Shown: positions 51,182-62,199, counted from the stretch's first letter. The stretch: 64,000 bases of DNA from Terana coerulea (GCA_024811115.1 JAKOGH010000806.1:124001-188000), one strand, 5' to 3'. The notes: generated by a model not told the origin, from the sequence alone. Program-made: numbers and translations.

Positions 51182-53380
51182 TCAACTAGGGCTTCGGGCG
51201 ACGTTTGGCCTGGAACGGTTCTGGCTTGGCTCTCTACTCGCAGCGTTCGACCTGATTTTGCGTAGCTCGGTACGCCGCGCAGGGCTACTCCCATCTCCGC
51301 CGACCCAACTCATTGTGCGCCTTCGCCCAGAGCCATCGTGGGATGCGTCAGATTCATACTCATGCGATAGTGTACGCATAAGCTCTTCGCGCGGCGGAGT
51401 GTGGACAAGTAACAATCGCTGTGGCCGTGTCAGTTCATCACTCTCGAAGAACATGGATGCTCTCACCTGTGCTGGCGAACTCAGCCCAATCAGACTGACC
51501 ATGCTGCGCCTGTTCCTCAAAATCGGCGTTCCCCCTGTGCTCTCAAGAGCGCCATCCGGGATTATCAACGCCGCTCGGTTTCTTCGGGACAAGCTGCCTA
51601 CGCGCAAGTTCTGCACGGTGGCGTCGTCTGCGGTTGCGCTTAATGCTGCTTCTGGGTCTTCATCGGGTGCCCTACTTTGACTCTCTTCATTAGGACCATG
51701 TGCCCACGCAAGGAGGAAGACTCCCGCAAAGGTCGCTGCGCAGCCGTACAGGAAGGTCACAATCTGGTGGAATGTCGCCCGTTTGAAGTCTCCATAGAGG
51801 ATGGCAGAGCCGACAATTGCTGATAGGTTGAACGTAACGAACTGTGTAGGAACAACAAGCTGGAAGAAACATAATGAGCTTATGTTCTTAGTGTCGCATG
51901 CTGCACTCACTTTGCTATCAAAGCGCATTAGAGCACGATTTAGGTATTTAATCTGTCCTATGCCAGTACTGACGAGTACCTGCCGACACAATCCACTTGT
52001 CAGAAGAATATGTCGTGAATAGAAACCCGAAGGCTTACAATGAGAACTGGGTACGTTATCCACTCAGTAAAGATTTCAAACCATTCTCGAGTAAGTAGGC
52101 TTGAGAATGCTTTGGTTGAAAGCACAGTAAATCCTCCTAACGCATGATCAGCTGTGCAATGTTATGATTGCCGCAAGAAACCTTACCAAATAACGCACAT
52201 AATCCTACATCCACGAAAACATGTCTTTGGCCGATAGACTTCTCCGATAAGCCAATGAGGACAACGGCTGCAACGACGTATACAATGGCATATCCAATGA
52301 ATGCTCGTTGACTGATCGCGCGGAGGAGCGAGTCGGGGTCAAGTTTGCTGTCTGAAGCATTGGCAGAAAGGACCACTGTTACTGCTCCGACGATAGCTAT
52401 AAGAATGCCGATAATATCCCTCTAGAAGCAGCAATGTTAGGTAAAGCAGAGACGGACGGCTGTAGTATGCGGACCTTTCGGAAACGCTCCTTCAGCAGCA
52501 CCGGCGCAAATATACAGTTGGCAACGAGGGCGAACTAAAAAACTATGGTAAGCGTATGACGCTCTCTACTCAATACCTTGGCTTACGGTGCCTAGGGGGG
52601 CTACAACAGACGCAGGTGCAAACCCATACGAAATGAAATTGCCAATCTCTCCGACATTCATAAGGGTAAAGCCAAGCCACCTAATTTTATTGACATAATT
52701 CGCAATAGGTACACATGGAAGACGTGGAAAAAGTGACAGAGTGCGTACCAAAGCTTAGACTTCAAGTAGTCGCTTTCGTTTGCATGCTCGTTACTCTTGC
52801 TACTAAACGAACTATTTCTTTCGGGTCCCTTGGGGCGGAGCCTGACCACATCCACGGGAATGACGTGCGTTGCACTGAGGTGGGCATGATCAGTTTCTCC
52901 TGCAAATCGCCTTGCGTGGGCTTTGCTGAGGGATAGTGGAGAGTGTAGAGTAGTAGGCTCGGATCTGCCACTCGGCGTAGCGGGTGCACTTGCAAGCGAA
53001 CTTGAGCCATACGGCGCCGCACTCGGACGACCATTTAGCAGAGGTTCAGTCTCCGTGGTGGAATCCTCCGAAGTGATATGGATTTCTAGGCCTTCGATAT
53101 CTGCCGGCTCGCCATCCTCTTCCTCTGCAATTTGGCGAAGGTTGTCGCCTGCCTTTTGACCTTCTGGCTCGTCCAACTGTTCCCGCTCTAGCTCCAGCCT
53201 CTTGTGTGCAAGCTTCTGGCAATTCAAAGCAAGAGAAATGAGTATATTCCCTGCGATGGCGACGGAGATTCCAGCGACAGTGGATCTGTTCAGCTTAGGC
53301 AGATTCAGAAGGTCCTCCAAATCTTCTGCGCGGTGAAGGAGGGCTGACCAGTCTGGGCCATACCCAGAGATGAAAGGCAT
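51182..53380 (-). CDS. NIPA-family magnesium transporter
   Basis: Multi-pass protein of the NIPA/DUF803 family, which moves Mg2+ (family knowledge). N-terminal helix TVAGISVAIAGNILISLALN, then an acidic cytosolic loop (EEDGEPADIEGLEIHITSED), then the conserved core WWLGFTLMNVGEIGNFISYG, FAPASVVAPLGT, FALVANCIFAPVLLKERFRK, RDIIGILIAIVGAVTVVLSA, AFIGYAIVYVVAAVVLIGLS, GQIKYLNRALMRFDSK, PTQFVTFNLSAIVGSAILYG and YGCAATFAGVFLLAWA. A long basic/serine tail follows with RRTMSWVGGDG. Seven or more clean GT-AG introns, no frame break. Divergent from SEC12 (238 bp). Confidence 0.9.
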
Positions 53381-53618
53381 GGGTGAGAGCAGGGAAAGAG
53401 CCTCAGTCGGGCTGCATGCTGCGTCTTGAGCTTGTCTGAGCCGCGGCTTGCGCTTCCGTCAGTCCGCATCCTGGCTGCACGACGTCAAGCATTCCCACGC
53501 TCTTCGCACGTGTGCGCTACACGTCTCTACTCGTGTCGTGTACTTACGCGGGCTTACCTCCGTCACTACGGCACATACTTACCCTTGCAACTCTTCGCTG
53601 TGATAAGCCAAGTTCTCG

Positions 53619-55252
53619 ATGCGTGTTCAACACACGGCGCACGAGCTGCCTGCCTTTCCTGTCTATTCGTCTGCGTTCGTCTCCCAAAATGAGCTGGTGC
53701 TTGGTGGTGGTGGCGGACAGTCGCGAAGCGGTATCAAGAATAAGCTGGTGAGTTATCCGTATGGTGACTGTTCGGCGATCGCTCATGATAAATAGAGGCT
53801 ATACAAAGTCGAGACGGACAGAGTCCTCACTCAAGTCCATGAGCACGAGCTGGAGAGAGGCGAAGACGCTCCGATGAGCATTGCTGCTTGGCCGGAGACG
53901 AAGCAAATTGTGTGCGGCATAAACAGCTCCGAGGACGCACTCCAATCTGGCACCAACCAGAACTGCAGGAAGTTTGTAGTGGAAGATGACCAGTATGTTC
54001 AGGCTTGCAAAATACATTCGTATCTGCGTTGAAGTTGTACACGTAGAGTTGCCTTCCAAGCAAGCTCAAGTACATTAACACTGGATGCGGGGACAGATGA
54101 CTTTCAGGTGAGCGCAGGAGTGTTGTATCGCATTACAGCATATACTCAGAGCCACATAGAAAGTCACCGTGCTATCACCCGATGGCACATTGCTCGCGGT
54201 AGCGGGCACGAAGGACGTGAGCCATGGTTTAATATAATGATGTATGGCTCACTGACTCCAAGTTTGCATACAGCTAGCTTTACTCCGCTTTCCATCTCTC
54301 GAGCCAATAGCAAGTCCGGTACATCTCGAGAAGGGCGAAATCTACGATGCCTCGTTCTCATCCACCCACGTAAGTTCGTTCTTAGGTGTAACGTTTTCGT
54401 CTTGGCGTAACAGCTTGCGGTAGTTTGTCCTGACAACTACAGTGAACCTTCTGGTATACGCTCTCCCCGAGTCTCAAGCAGACGGGACGAGTGAGAAGGC
54501 CGCCGGGAAGAAAAAGGAGACCGTGCTCGCACCATTGGAACTCGTGAAGACCGTCGACCGCCCCAACCTTCCCGGTGACGACGCTGGAAGCAGTTTCCGC
54601 TCTGGAAAGTATCACCCAGAGAACCCCAAGTTCCTGTACACCGTCGTCAATACTGTGCCCCCGCGTAGTGCTCGGAAAAGGAACGCTCCCCGAAGGGCAT
54701 TCATATGCAAATGGGACACTAGCTCGTGGAAGGTTGTGAAACATCGTCAAGTCAGCGATAAGGGCCTAACGTGTTTTGACGTGAGGTGTGTTATCATAAG
54801 TCCTCTTAGCTGCATTTAATGCTTATTGCGTGTGGTATTTGACAGTGCAAACGGTAAATTTCTGGCTTTTGGATCATCGGACTATACTGTTGGCATCCTG
54901 GACACTCAATCATTAGCAGTGAGTTTTTCGCACCAGTTAATCTAGCGCTATACGCTAACATCGAATCTCACAGCCACTACTGACGATATTGAAAGCACAC
55001 GAGTTCCCACCGACTACCTTGCGTTTCAACCCCACGTCTGACCTCCTCGTTTCTGCGAGTGCAGATAACACTGTGCGCATCGTGTCGGTGCCCGATAACC
55101 TCGCCGCTGCCTGTAAGGTTTTCCGTCGATACTTCTCACATCCGTTACTGAACCTGGATGATGTAGCTTGGAGTTCCTGGATTATCGTCTTCGTCACGCT
55201 GCTTGTCATTCTCTTTGCGATCATCGGCCAACAAATGCAGCAAGCGTTCTGA
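53619..55252 (+). CDS. SEC12: Sec12-type Sar1 guanine nucleotide exchange factor
   Basis: ER membrane WD40 protein that loads Sar1 with GTP to start COPII budding. MRVQHTAHELPAFPVYSSAF starts the first blade; the Sec12 signature glycine/Lys loop is LVLGGGGGQSRSGIKNKLRL. Further blades: MSIAAWPETKQIVCGINSSE, KVTVLSPDGTLLAVAGTKD, HLEKGEIYDASFSSTH, FVLTTTVNLLVYALPE, ANGKFLAFGSSDYTVGILDT, FNPTSDLLVSASADNTVRI. A C-terminal helix WSSWIIVFVTLLVILFAIIG anchors it. All exons join in frame if one acceptor is placed at GCGGTAG (54422). Confidence 0.92.
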
Positions 55253-55426
55253 GTGGGACCTGTGCTCGGCTGCTATGTTTATCTTATGTTGTCATCTGAC
55301 CCTTGTTCGTACATTCGCCTGGAACCTTTACTAGTACAGAGTGGTATCACAATTAGAGCTTTACAATACATTACTTTGGATCTGCAGCACCTGTGTGGTA
55401 TTGTCCGCGTACTCGCGCCTCCCATC

Positions 55427-56242
55427 TCAGTCATAATCCTCCTCTTCAACCAATTTCCGCTTTACGCCTGCGGAGACATCATCACCTACAGGAGCGACCA
55501 CGTTCATGGCTTCATCTCCACTCTCCTCCTCTTCCTCCTCCCCACCGGAGAAGAGACCATTTGCGTCTTCGCCCTCGCTGCCTTCCTCAGGGGCGGCGAC
55601 CACTGGACTCATCATGTCTACGTCCGCAGGAGACTGGAACGCACCCATCGGCGCGGGGACGGGCTGCTCCTGCTTGAGCTGTGAGTCTTGCGCAGGAATC
55701 GCTGCCGGTTCCATGTCTTCGTCTTCATCCTCTGACTCCTCGACCTCTTCGACCTCCTCGTCATACAACTTGACTCCCGGTGGTGGCTTGTTCGGCACGA
55801 GGTCGAAGTCGACGGAGGTGAGGCTCTCTGAGGCTGGTGGCAGGCGCACACCAAACACCTCGGGGACAGAAGGGAGCGGGACTGCATTCGTTTGGGCTGC
55901 GAGCGAGAGTATATACTGTAGCGTGACATTCATAAGCAGCTCTCCCGAAAAACATTGCGAATGCGCACGCACCTCCTTCGGTATCCGCCCGCCGAATTCC
56001 CAGCCGACGCGGGCCTGCACGGCCAGTATTAGGTCGTCCACGTCTATCTTGCCCGACCGCCCAGCATGCTCCGCGTACACGAGCGCGTCTGAGAGTACCT
56101 GTGCCGTGTAGCGGTGCGAGAACTCCAGCAGTTGGTGCAGAACCCCAGGTTGCGCATCTTGCACGGTTGGCGTGGACGCTAACAGCAGAGCTATCGACCT
56201 AGCCGTCGGTGGCAGTGTGTCTGCAGCATTTGGGCGTGACAT
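55427..56242 (-). CDS. TAF9: TFIID/SAGA subunit TAF9
   Basis: Histone-fold TAF that pairs with TAF6 in TFIID and SAGA. The histone fold is TARSIALLLASTPTVQDAQP, GVLHQLLEFSHRYTAQVLSD, ALVYAEHAGRSGKIDVDDLI. After a 55 bp intron (about 55927-55981; it has no stop and a length not breaking the frame) come YILSLAAQTNAVPLPSVPEV and FGVRLPPASESLTS. The C-terminal third is acidic (EEVEEVEESEDEDEDMEP) and ends KRKLVEEEDYD. Frame clean. The transposon nest begins 300 bp upstream of its ATG. Confidence 0.9.
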   Translation of the reverse strand: MSRPNAADTLPPTARSIALLLASTPTVQDAQPGVLHQLLEFSHRYTAQVLSDALVYAEHAGRSGKIDVDDLILAVQARVGWEFGGRIPKEVRAHSQCFSGELLMNVTLQYILSLAAQTNAVPLPSVPEVFGVRLPPASESLTSVDFDLVPNKPPPGVKLYDEEVEEVEESEDEDEDMEPAAIPAQDSQLKQEQPVPAPMGAFQSPADVDMMSPVVAAPEEGSEGEDANGLFSGGEEEEEESGDEAMNVVAPVGDDVSAGVKRKLVEEEDYD

Positions 56243-56541
56243 TGCGGCGACTTTCTGGCAAGGTTGTTGCTATACAGAAGAGCACTGGAGATGTGAGGGT
56301 CCTGTACATGTACTTCAAGTTGGTATCGGCTGCGCTGATTACGAACGGATCGCTTTATCTCGATATAACTATATCTAGAAGGTCTTAGCGCTCGGATTCA
56401 TTTAGGCGCCCGATTTCGAACATGATTTCGAGCATCTCCGCGCCGATTTATGTTTTCTTCTGCACTCCATATATTTTGAGCATAGTATGCATACCAAAGC
56501 TATGAATGGTAGCGTGAGGCTATAAGGCCTCTACGGTAACT

Positions 56542-56548
56542 TACTGTG
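56542..56548. repeat. Left target-site duplication of the outer element (TACTGTG)
   Basis: TACTGTG borders the left inverted repeat and recurs at 61631-61637 just outside the right one. Confidence 0.6.
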
Positions 56549-56550
56549 CG

Positions 56551-56604
56551 GGATGGTAAGCCCGCACAACATCCTTCCTTATTCGGACGTCACGTGATGT
56601 CGAG
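56551..56604 (+). repeat. Left terminal inverted repeat of the outer element
   Basis: Pairs with 61571-61630 in inverse orientation; also contains its own small palindrome GTGCGGG...CCCGCAC at the edge. Confidence 0.7.
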
Positions 56605-56611
56605 CTTAATC
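56604..56611. repeat. hAT target-site duplication, left copy (GCTTAATC)
   Basis: GCTTAATC precedes the left hAT end and is repeated exactly at 61151-61158. Eight bp is the length made by hAT transposases. Confidence 0.85.
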
Positions 56612-56759
56612 TAGTGTTGCCGTGACTGGACTCGACTTGACTGTGACTTGACTTTTGATGGCTTATCCCTTTTGGGCCAAGTTCAGTCAAGTCAAGTCGC
56701 TCCATGTGGCTTGACTTTGAGCGGCTCTGACGTGACTGCGACTTAGGTCACAACTTTGG

Positions 56760-57500
56760 TCCAAATATGGTAAGCTCTGCTCAAATGCCTGTGCACCTCA
56801 CTCGCCGGATACACCTCTGCCGTCTCGCGTCCAAATTGACTGCATGCCTATGAGCAAGCCTTTTGGTAAGCACACCGTTGTATTACTGCTCCTCACAACT
56901 AGCTTAGATGCCTTTTGTCACCAGGTCAGAGATGCTGCCAGCAGGTGTGCGAGGCAGTTGCAGATCATGGCTCCTGGATGCACAATGGCCGTTATTGCGT
57001 GCGTCGTCAGCAGGGGCCGGCGCTGCACACTGCGCAGTCAATGAACCAAGGGCCGCATTGCGTGTCGCCCGACAAGGAACTGCCCATGGTTTTGCTGCCG
57101 CCGCCGCCATTGTGCACAACACACATAGACGGCAGCATGCAGAAGAGTGCACAACGCATGATACACGCAGACGGGAGCTTAACAGAGGGGCGCACAATGC
57201 ATGGCACGACACCAACAGTGCAAGCGCGATGCAGTACAGTGTACTGCGTCGTGCTTGCATGCAGTCAGACGCATGTGTGCCTGTGCTATTAGAGCAGCTG
57301 CTGGACGTGCGATAGCAGATTGTTGCATGCGTCATTGGTGCGTCGCACTCCTTCAGCCGCGCCTGCTTTGCCAGCGCCACACTCACCCTGTCCATGACTG
57401 GCTGGTACTGCATGCATGGCTCTGCGACCTTGAGCCGGCCAGTGTACAAGAACTCTACGTGGCCAGGACCAAGTTTTGTGATGCTGCTGTCTGTTAAGAT
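56760..57500. other. TGCA/GCAT-rich segment inside the hAT element
   Basis: About 740 bp between the left subterminal repeats and the transposase stop. It is unusually rich in TGCA, GCAT and CACAA words (for example TGTGCACAACACACA, CTGCATGCATGG). Overlapping frames exist on both strands but show no family. Might be captured host sequence or structured subterminal DNA. Confidence 0.5.
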
Positions 57501-57629
57501 GGTATGTGCACATCAATGACTGGATATGCTTACTGTGTGCTTACTGGTATTCTCATGCAGATGCATCTCCTACTAAGCATGCAGAATACACTTGTGATAT
57601 TGGGCACTGTTACAAAGTGAACAAAGTAG

Positions 57630-60600
57630 CTAAGCTAAATCAGTATGCAACAAAAACTTGGTGTATGAATGAAAATCCTCTGGTACAGCAGCTCTGGCAT
57701 TCGTGTTCTCTTCAAGCTCAGCCAACTCCTCGTTAACACCTAAGCCCTGTGTAAAGTTAAGTGCATGACCTTTCTTGATAGAATACTTGAGCATTTGCAA
57801 GGCCTCCATGAGCTGTGGGGTCATGCGGTTCGCTGTGTGGTTGTTATTTCTTTGCTTGATGAGAACACACGTTCACATGGAACTGAAGATGCCTGTATAG
57901 GCAGAACATCCATTGCAATGGCGAAGATAGTTGGATATCGCTTCCGATTGGCCTGGCATTGATCAGAAAAAATTGTGAATTAGGCAACAAAGTAGTTACA
58001 TACTTGCCAGTATGTAATAGGATCAGTATCATCTGTAGCCTCTGAGAGATAGGCTGTAAGCTCAACATCAATTGTGCATTCTGTTGGCTGCAGGCTCATC
58101 TTGCCAAGGCCCAAAATATTCCGTGCATGCTGGCGTTGGATATTTGCAAGCTCTGCTGCAGCACTTGTGCCTGCTGGACTTGACTGTGGCTTGTACTTGG
58201 CCATCTGATATAAGAAATCAGCAGATAGAATTTTCTAAAAGGAAATCTGGGCTACTTCAGCTAAGAATATCGACCGTGCCTCAGAAACCTTCTCAGGCAC
58301 TATTTCTTCAAACCACTTGAGCTTGAGACCAGGGTTAATAACTATAATCAATAAGTGAGAAGCATTCACAATTAGCTAAAGCCTATATTATGATACATAC
58401 TTGTGGCAATTGTGAATATCCAATTATCATCTGCTTTGTCCTTATACTCCGCAAGTTTATCAAGGCCTTGTTGAATGATGGCTTCAGCATCAGGGAACAT
58501 CTTCTGGCACTCTTCCCAGGCAGCTTGTAGCCCTAGAAAGGCTGGAAGTGCATTGCCAAAAGTCAGTGTTGACTCAGCCGATAGAACTTGCTGAAATGCA
58601 TGAGTACCTAAGGCAAGTAGTCAGTTTTGCACTACCAGAGTAGTAGGTTCAGACCTTTAGAATTTCATAGAATATTTTTAGAACCTCCCACTCTACACTA
58701 TGTAGCGCATATTTGCATAGATCGGCAAATTCAGGAGCTTTGAGGAACTTTTCAATAGCCTTGACAGAGATTAGAATTTATTATAATTAAGATTTAATTA
58801 TACTTACCTCTCGTAAAAGCAAAGCACGTTCAATTATGAGAAATGTTGAAGACCAGCGAAGTTTCAACATCTCACAGCAGCTGAAGAGCTTTACGCTCAT
58901 CAACTCAAGGATTGAGTTGAAGTGCTGCCTATGCAAGGAAGACGCACGAATCTGAAAGAGTATAAACAAGTTAATTAGAATATGTGTAAAATAAAACAAA
59001 AACATACTGATCGGATGAGTGAACGGAGCAAAGCAATGGGATCTCATGTGATTACATCCAAAAACTCTCTGGTGTAATATCAGTTGGCACGAAATCCTTG
59101 CTGGCCTCAGCAGAATATTCCAAGTGGGTAATTGCTGCTAAGACGGCCTTACAGGCAAGGTTCACAATATGAGAGAAACAGCTAGGCAAAAAAATCAATA
59201 TGACAGGGCGTAAGAAAGAAAGCACATATACCGAACTCCGCGCTCAGTACGCTGAATGGAATCTTGCGCTTTTTCAGTTCGCTCTCAAGCTCTTGCATGT
59301 AGGTATCGTTATTGGTTGCATTGTCCATCGTAAGCCATCCAATCTGTTTAATCATGTTAGATTCTACCTAGCTAACATTGCTGTAACCATACTTTGTCTG
59401 CAATATCGATTCGATCCAGCACATATAAAAATGCTGATGCCAGATGCTCGCCAGTATGCCGTGTTGGTAGTTGATGAAATCCAATCAAGTCAGAGCAAAG
59501 CACAAGATGATATGATTCACCATTGACTGTTTGCTCAGAGATAGCTTGGAGCTAATGAGCCGTAACAGCCATAAACGGCCAGAGGTTTGGATCAGTCCAT
59601 AAGTCCATCGTGAAGGAAATCTTTCCCACAGATTTCTGAAAAAGCAACGGATCAGCCAATTCCAAGAGCAATTAAAGGCCACAACAAGCACTCACCTGCA
59701 TCTCCTTCTCCAGTTCTTTGAGATATTCTTCAAAGACCTCCTCAATCCGAAGTGCGCAAAGTCGTGCGCCGTGGAATATCATGATCCTCAAGCTCTTTGC
59801 GAGCATGAGGAAGATACTCCGAAGATGAGGATTCTCAATAACATTGAGAGACTAGGACAGATTAAAAATTATACAAATTAAAACATTTACTGACTGACGT
59901 ACCTGATCATCCGAGACAATCCATTTGAAGGATGGCATCCACAAAGCCCTCACGTGAAAACTCCTGCCTAGGTATACTTGCATTGGGTGGCTCATCAGTC
60001 TTCTGGCCTTGTGATGCACGGAATGCCCGAATCTTCTCCCTGCCAGAACTGGGCAGTGATTTTGATCCCAAGGCGATCACAAGATAAGACCCAGTCAGCA
60101 AGGTGCTGGCCAACAAAATGTTTACGTGCATTGTCCATACTCCTGGCCGACCACTTAGGCCCACTATACTCCTCATTGTCACGCTTCGCTTCAAGGCTAT
60201 AATGAAGTGAGATAATTAATGCAGAAATTCAGTAAAAAATGCGCACAGGCAAAACGAGCACTTCTTTTTTCTTTGGATCAGACTGATCAACAAAGGTCCA
60301 GATGTCCTGAGCTCCTTTTCTCTTGTTTCCCGCTGGTCCTGAGTCTGAATCATGCTGCTGACGGGCGGGTGTCTTTTGGCGCTGACTAGCTCGAGGTATG
60401 TTCAGCGCTCACGAGGGGTTGCTAATATAGGCTGAGAAGGAGCAGCAGCAGTGGTCAAAGGGGTAGCAGTGGCCGTATGTGCAGGTATTGGGCTCTGAGG
60501 GCTTGCTGGGTCAGAGTCAGAGATATTATCAATATCAAAGGACTCTCCCTCAACCACCACTTGTGCAGAGGATCTATGCAGCGATTACTATTTGATTTTC

Positions 60601-60924
60601 CAACTGATCAGTTCTTCGGTCACTCACTGATGTTTCAGTGGGGTAAACGCAATTGGAACACCCTGATGCCCACTCGCGGTGAGGGGTGCTCCGCCCAAAC
60701 ACAGTTGGCTCCTTTCTCCCACTAAAGATAGTTGAGGTTGCAATTTCAGCCTCGTTTGTGAGCAGAGATGACCAGTTGATAAGGACTTACCGAGAGGCAG
60801 CCTGAACTGTGTGCTCATTGCTCCATTGTCCCAGTGAACCTCCTTCGGGGCTTGCTTTCGCTTCTTAGTAGCCTGCTGAGGCGTTTGGGACTGCCGAACG
60901 CTTTTTGGCTGTCTTGGAAGCCAT
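57630..60924 (-). CDS. hAT transposase with BED-type finger, apparently frame-broken
   Basis: Cuts and pastes the element. From MASKTAKKRSAV at 60924, exons carry a BED-like zinc finger (KGAQDIWTFVDQSDPKK then CSFC), SREGFVDAILQWIVSDDQ, the first catalytic region FTMDLWTDPN with MAVTAH, GESYHLVLCSDLIGFH, the long central part LTFGNALPAFLGLQAAWEEC, and the C-terminal dimerisation block PITYWQ, VLPIQASSVPCERVFSS and LMEALQMLKYSIKKG. Frame breaks appear after KKRSAV, at the A-run before CSFC, after ITRPED, and just before RMTPQLMEALQ. As sequenced it would be inactive, but these match the window-wide indel pattern. Exon limits approximate. Confidence 0.85.
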
Positions 60925-61126
60925 ACTGGCGTGCGGGGGTGCTGCGACGACGACGAGCAAGGGAGGTCGCACAGCCTGCGCACGTGTTGCCAAATTGGGT
61001 CGACTTCAGTCGCATCAATCCGAAGTCGAGCCGCAAGTCGAGCGCAGCCAAGCTGCCGGGCAGCCGCAGTCACAGACGTGACTTGACTTGACTTCAATGT
61101 GACTTGACTTTGATGACTTGCAACTT

Positions 61127-61150
61127 TCCAGTCACGTCATGGCAACACTA
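61127..61150 (-). repeat. Right terminal inverted repeat of the hAT element
   Basis: TCCAGTCACGTCATGGCAAC followed by ACTA; inverse of the left end apart from a 5 bp insertion. Confidence 0.8.
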
Positions 61151-61158
61151 GCTTAATC
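61151..61158. repeat. hAT target-site duplication, right copy
   Basis: GCTTAATC, identical to 56604-56611. Confidence 0.85.
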
Positions 61159-61345
61159 TATACATTAAACGCTTGTCATGCTCATATGTCGCCGTAGACT
61201 ATCGGCTAGGCAGCGGTTAGATAGTCGTTTTGGAGGCGCTGGGTTTGAACCCTGGCACGATGCTTTTACTGTTCCTTTTTATATTTTATTTTATTTCACT
61301 GTGCAACTCTCCGTCGCGCGTAGCGCGACCTGTAACTACTGGGAC

Positions 61346-61455
61346 ATTAGGGTTTGATTTAGCTGGTTCGGATTAGCTGGTTCGGAGTTAATGGTTAGGG
61401 ATTAGCTGTTAGGGTTCAGATTCGGTTAGGTTAGGGTTGGTTTAGAGGTTAGGGT
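61346..61455 (+). repeat. Degenerate telomere-like (TTAGGG) tract
   Basis: About 110 bp of TTAGGG, GGTTAGGG and diverged units (GATTAGCTGG, GGTTCGGATTAGC) inside the outer element. TTAGGG is the telomere repeat of most filamentous fungi. Not a perfect array. Confidence 0.65.
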
Positions 61456-61570
61456 ACAGGAATATTGTTTCTAAGCCAGGAGGGCCTTCTTTACAATTTT
61501 TATACAATTTTATGAGGCCGTTTACATGCGTTTATGTGCCAAATACTTCGCACAGTGGGTGAAGTCATAG

Positions 61571-61630
61571 CTGGCGCCGAGCTTCACGTGACATCCAAAT
61601 AAGGAAGGATGTTGTGCGGGCTTACAATCC
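61571..61630 (-). repeat. Right terminal inverted repeat of the outer element
   Basis: Contains CACGTGACATCCAAATAAGG and GTTGTGCGGGCTTACAATCC, inverse of the left repeat. Confidence 0.7.
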
Positions 61631-62099
61631 TACTGTGTGAGCACTGCGCAACAATCACTGGGTATTTCTGACGATTTTGCTAAGAACAAATCGCTGAAAA
61701 ATTGCAGTTATGAATAATACTGTAGAACAGATTTTCCAGTCATAAAAACTGAACCACTTGGAATGAAAAATCGCAGAAAGTGGGTAAAGTCTTGATAAAT
61801 CGACCAAGTAGTCAAAGTTGTACCGTGATTGCTCACCGGACAAAACTTGGATTAGATTATTATTTTTCCACAGGATATGTATCGGTTTAGCACAAGCCTC
61901 AATCGATAGAAATACCCCGTGAATGAAAAAGAAGAGAGGTAAGTGCTGTGCTGCACCAACAGCTGACAAAGCCTGACATGATGTCCATCAGTCTAAATTA
62001 AAAATGATTTCTTGCTTGGCCTTCCAGTCCTCTGTGGACTCTTGGCTGCTTGGGAATCTGGTGTTCGTAGAGTCAAAAGTGAATCAATCATCATTTCTA
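61631..62099. other. AT-rich intergenic DNA between the element and the tRNA gene
   Basis: Starts with the TACTGTG duplication. Contains AAATCGC(T/A)GAAAAATTGCAG-type repeats near 61686-61780. No gene supported. Confidence 0.45.
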
Positions 62100-62199
62100 T
62101 GGACGCTGTGGGGATTGAACCCACGGCCTTCCGCAATTACATTCAAATCCAATTGACGGGATGTGCAAAGCGGGCGCGCTACCACTGCGCCAAGCGCCC
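62100..62199 (-). tRNA. tRNA-Ala (anticodon UGC) with an intron
   Basis: Acceptor arms GGGCGCT and AGCGTCC pair with a G3-U70 wobble, the alanine identity mark. D-arm is GCGC-AGTGGTA-GCGC; anticodon stem CCCGC with loop TTTGCA giving anticodon TGC after U33; T-arm GTGGG-TTCAATC-CCCAC; discriminator A. A 28 nt intron sits just after position 37, the normal nuclear place. The 3' half of the anticodon stem is GCGGA, leaving one C-A mismatch at the base. Intact A and B boxes suggest a working gene. Confidence 0.85.

Larger units (their letters stand above)
56612..61150 (-). mobile_element. hAT-superfamily DNA transposon, 4,539 bp
   Basis: Ends are TAGTGTTGCCGTGACTGGA on the left and, read inward from the right, TAGTGTTGCCATGACGTGAC. 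Both are bordered by the exact 8 bp duplication GCTTAATC. Subterminal zones are packed with TGACTTGAC-type repeats on both sides (56625-56740; 61075-61130). It carries a transposase gene on the minus strand and a GC-rich non-coding segment at its left. It is inserted in the outer inverted-repeat element. Confidence 0.92.
56549..61630. mobile_element. Outer non-autonomous inverted-repeat element (MITE-like), split by a hAT transposon
   Basis: Terminal inverted repeats of about 55 bp: left 56551-56604 begins GGATGGTAAGCCCGCACAAC, and the reverse complement of the right end (from 61630 inward) begins GGATTGTAAGCCCGCACAAC and carries the same CATCCTTCCTTATT and GTCACGTGA. Flanked by the 7 bp TACTGTG. 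Without the hAT it would be about 535 bp, with no coding capacity. Superfamily unassigned. Confidence 0.7.

Noticed and set aside
56908..57315. 135-codon plus-strand ORF in the hAT element as a cargo gene
   Set aside because: Low-complexity composition, overlapping frames on both strands and no recognisable fold.
61200..61270. tRNA gene on the plus strand
   Set aside because: A T-arm-like box B is present but no acceptor or anticodon stem can be paired.
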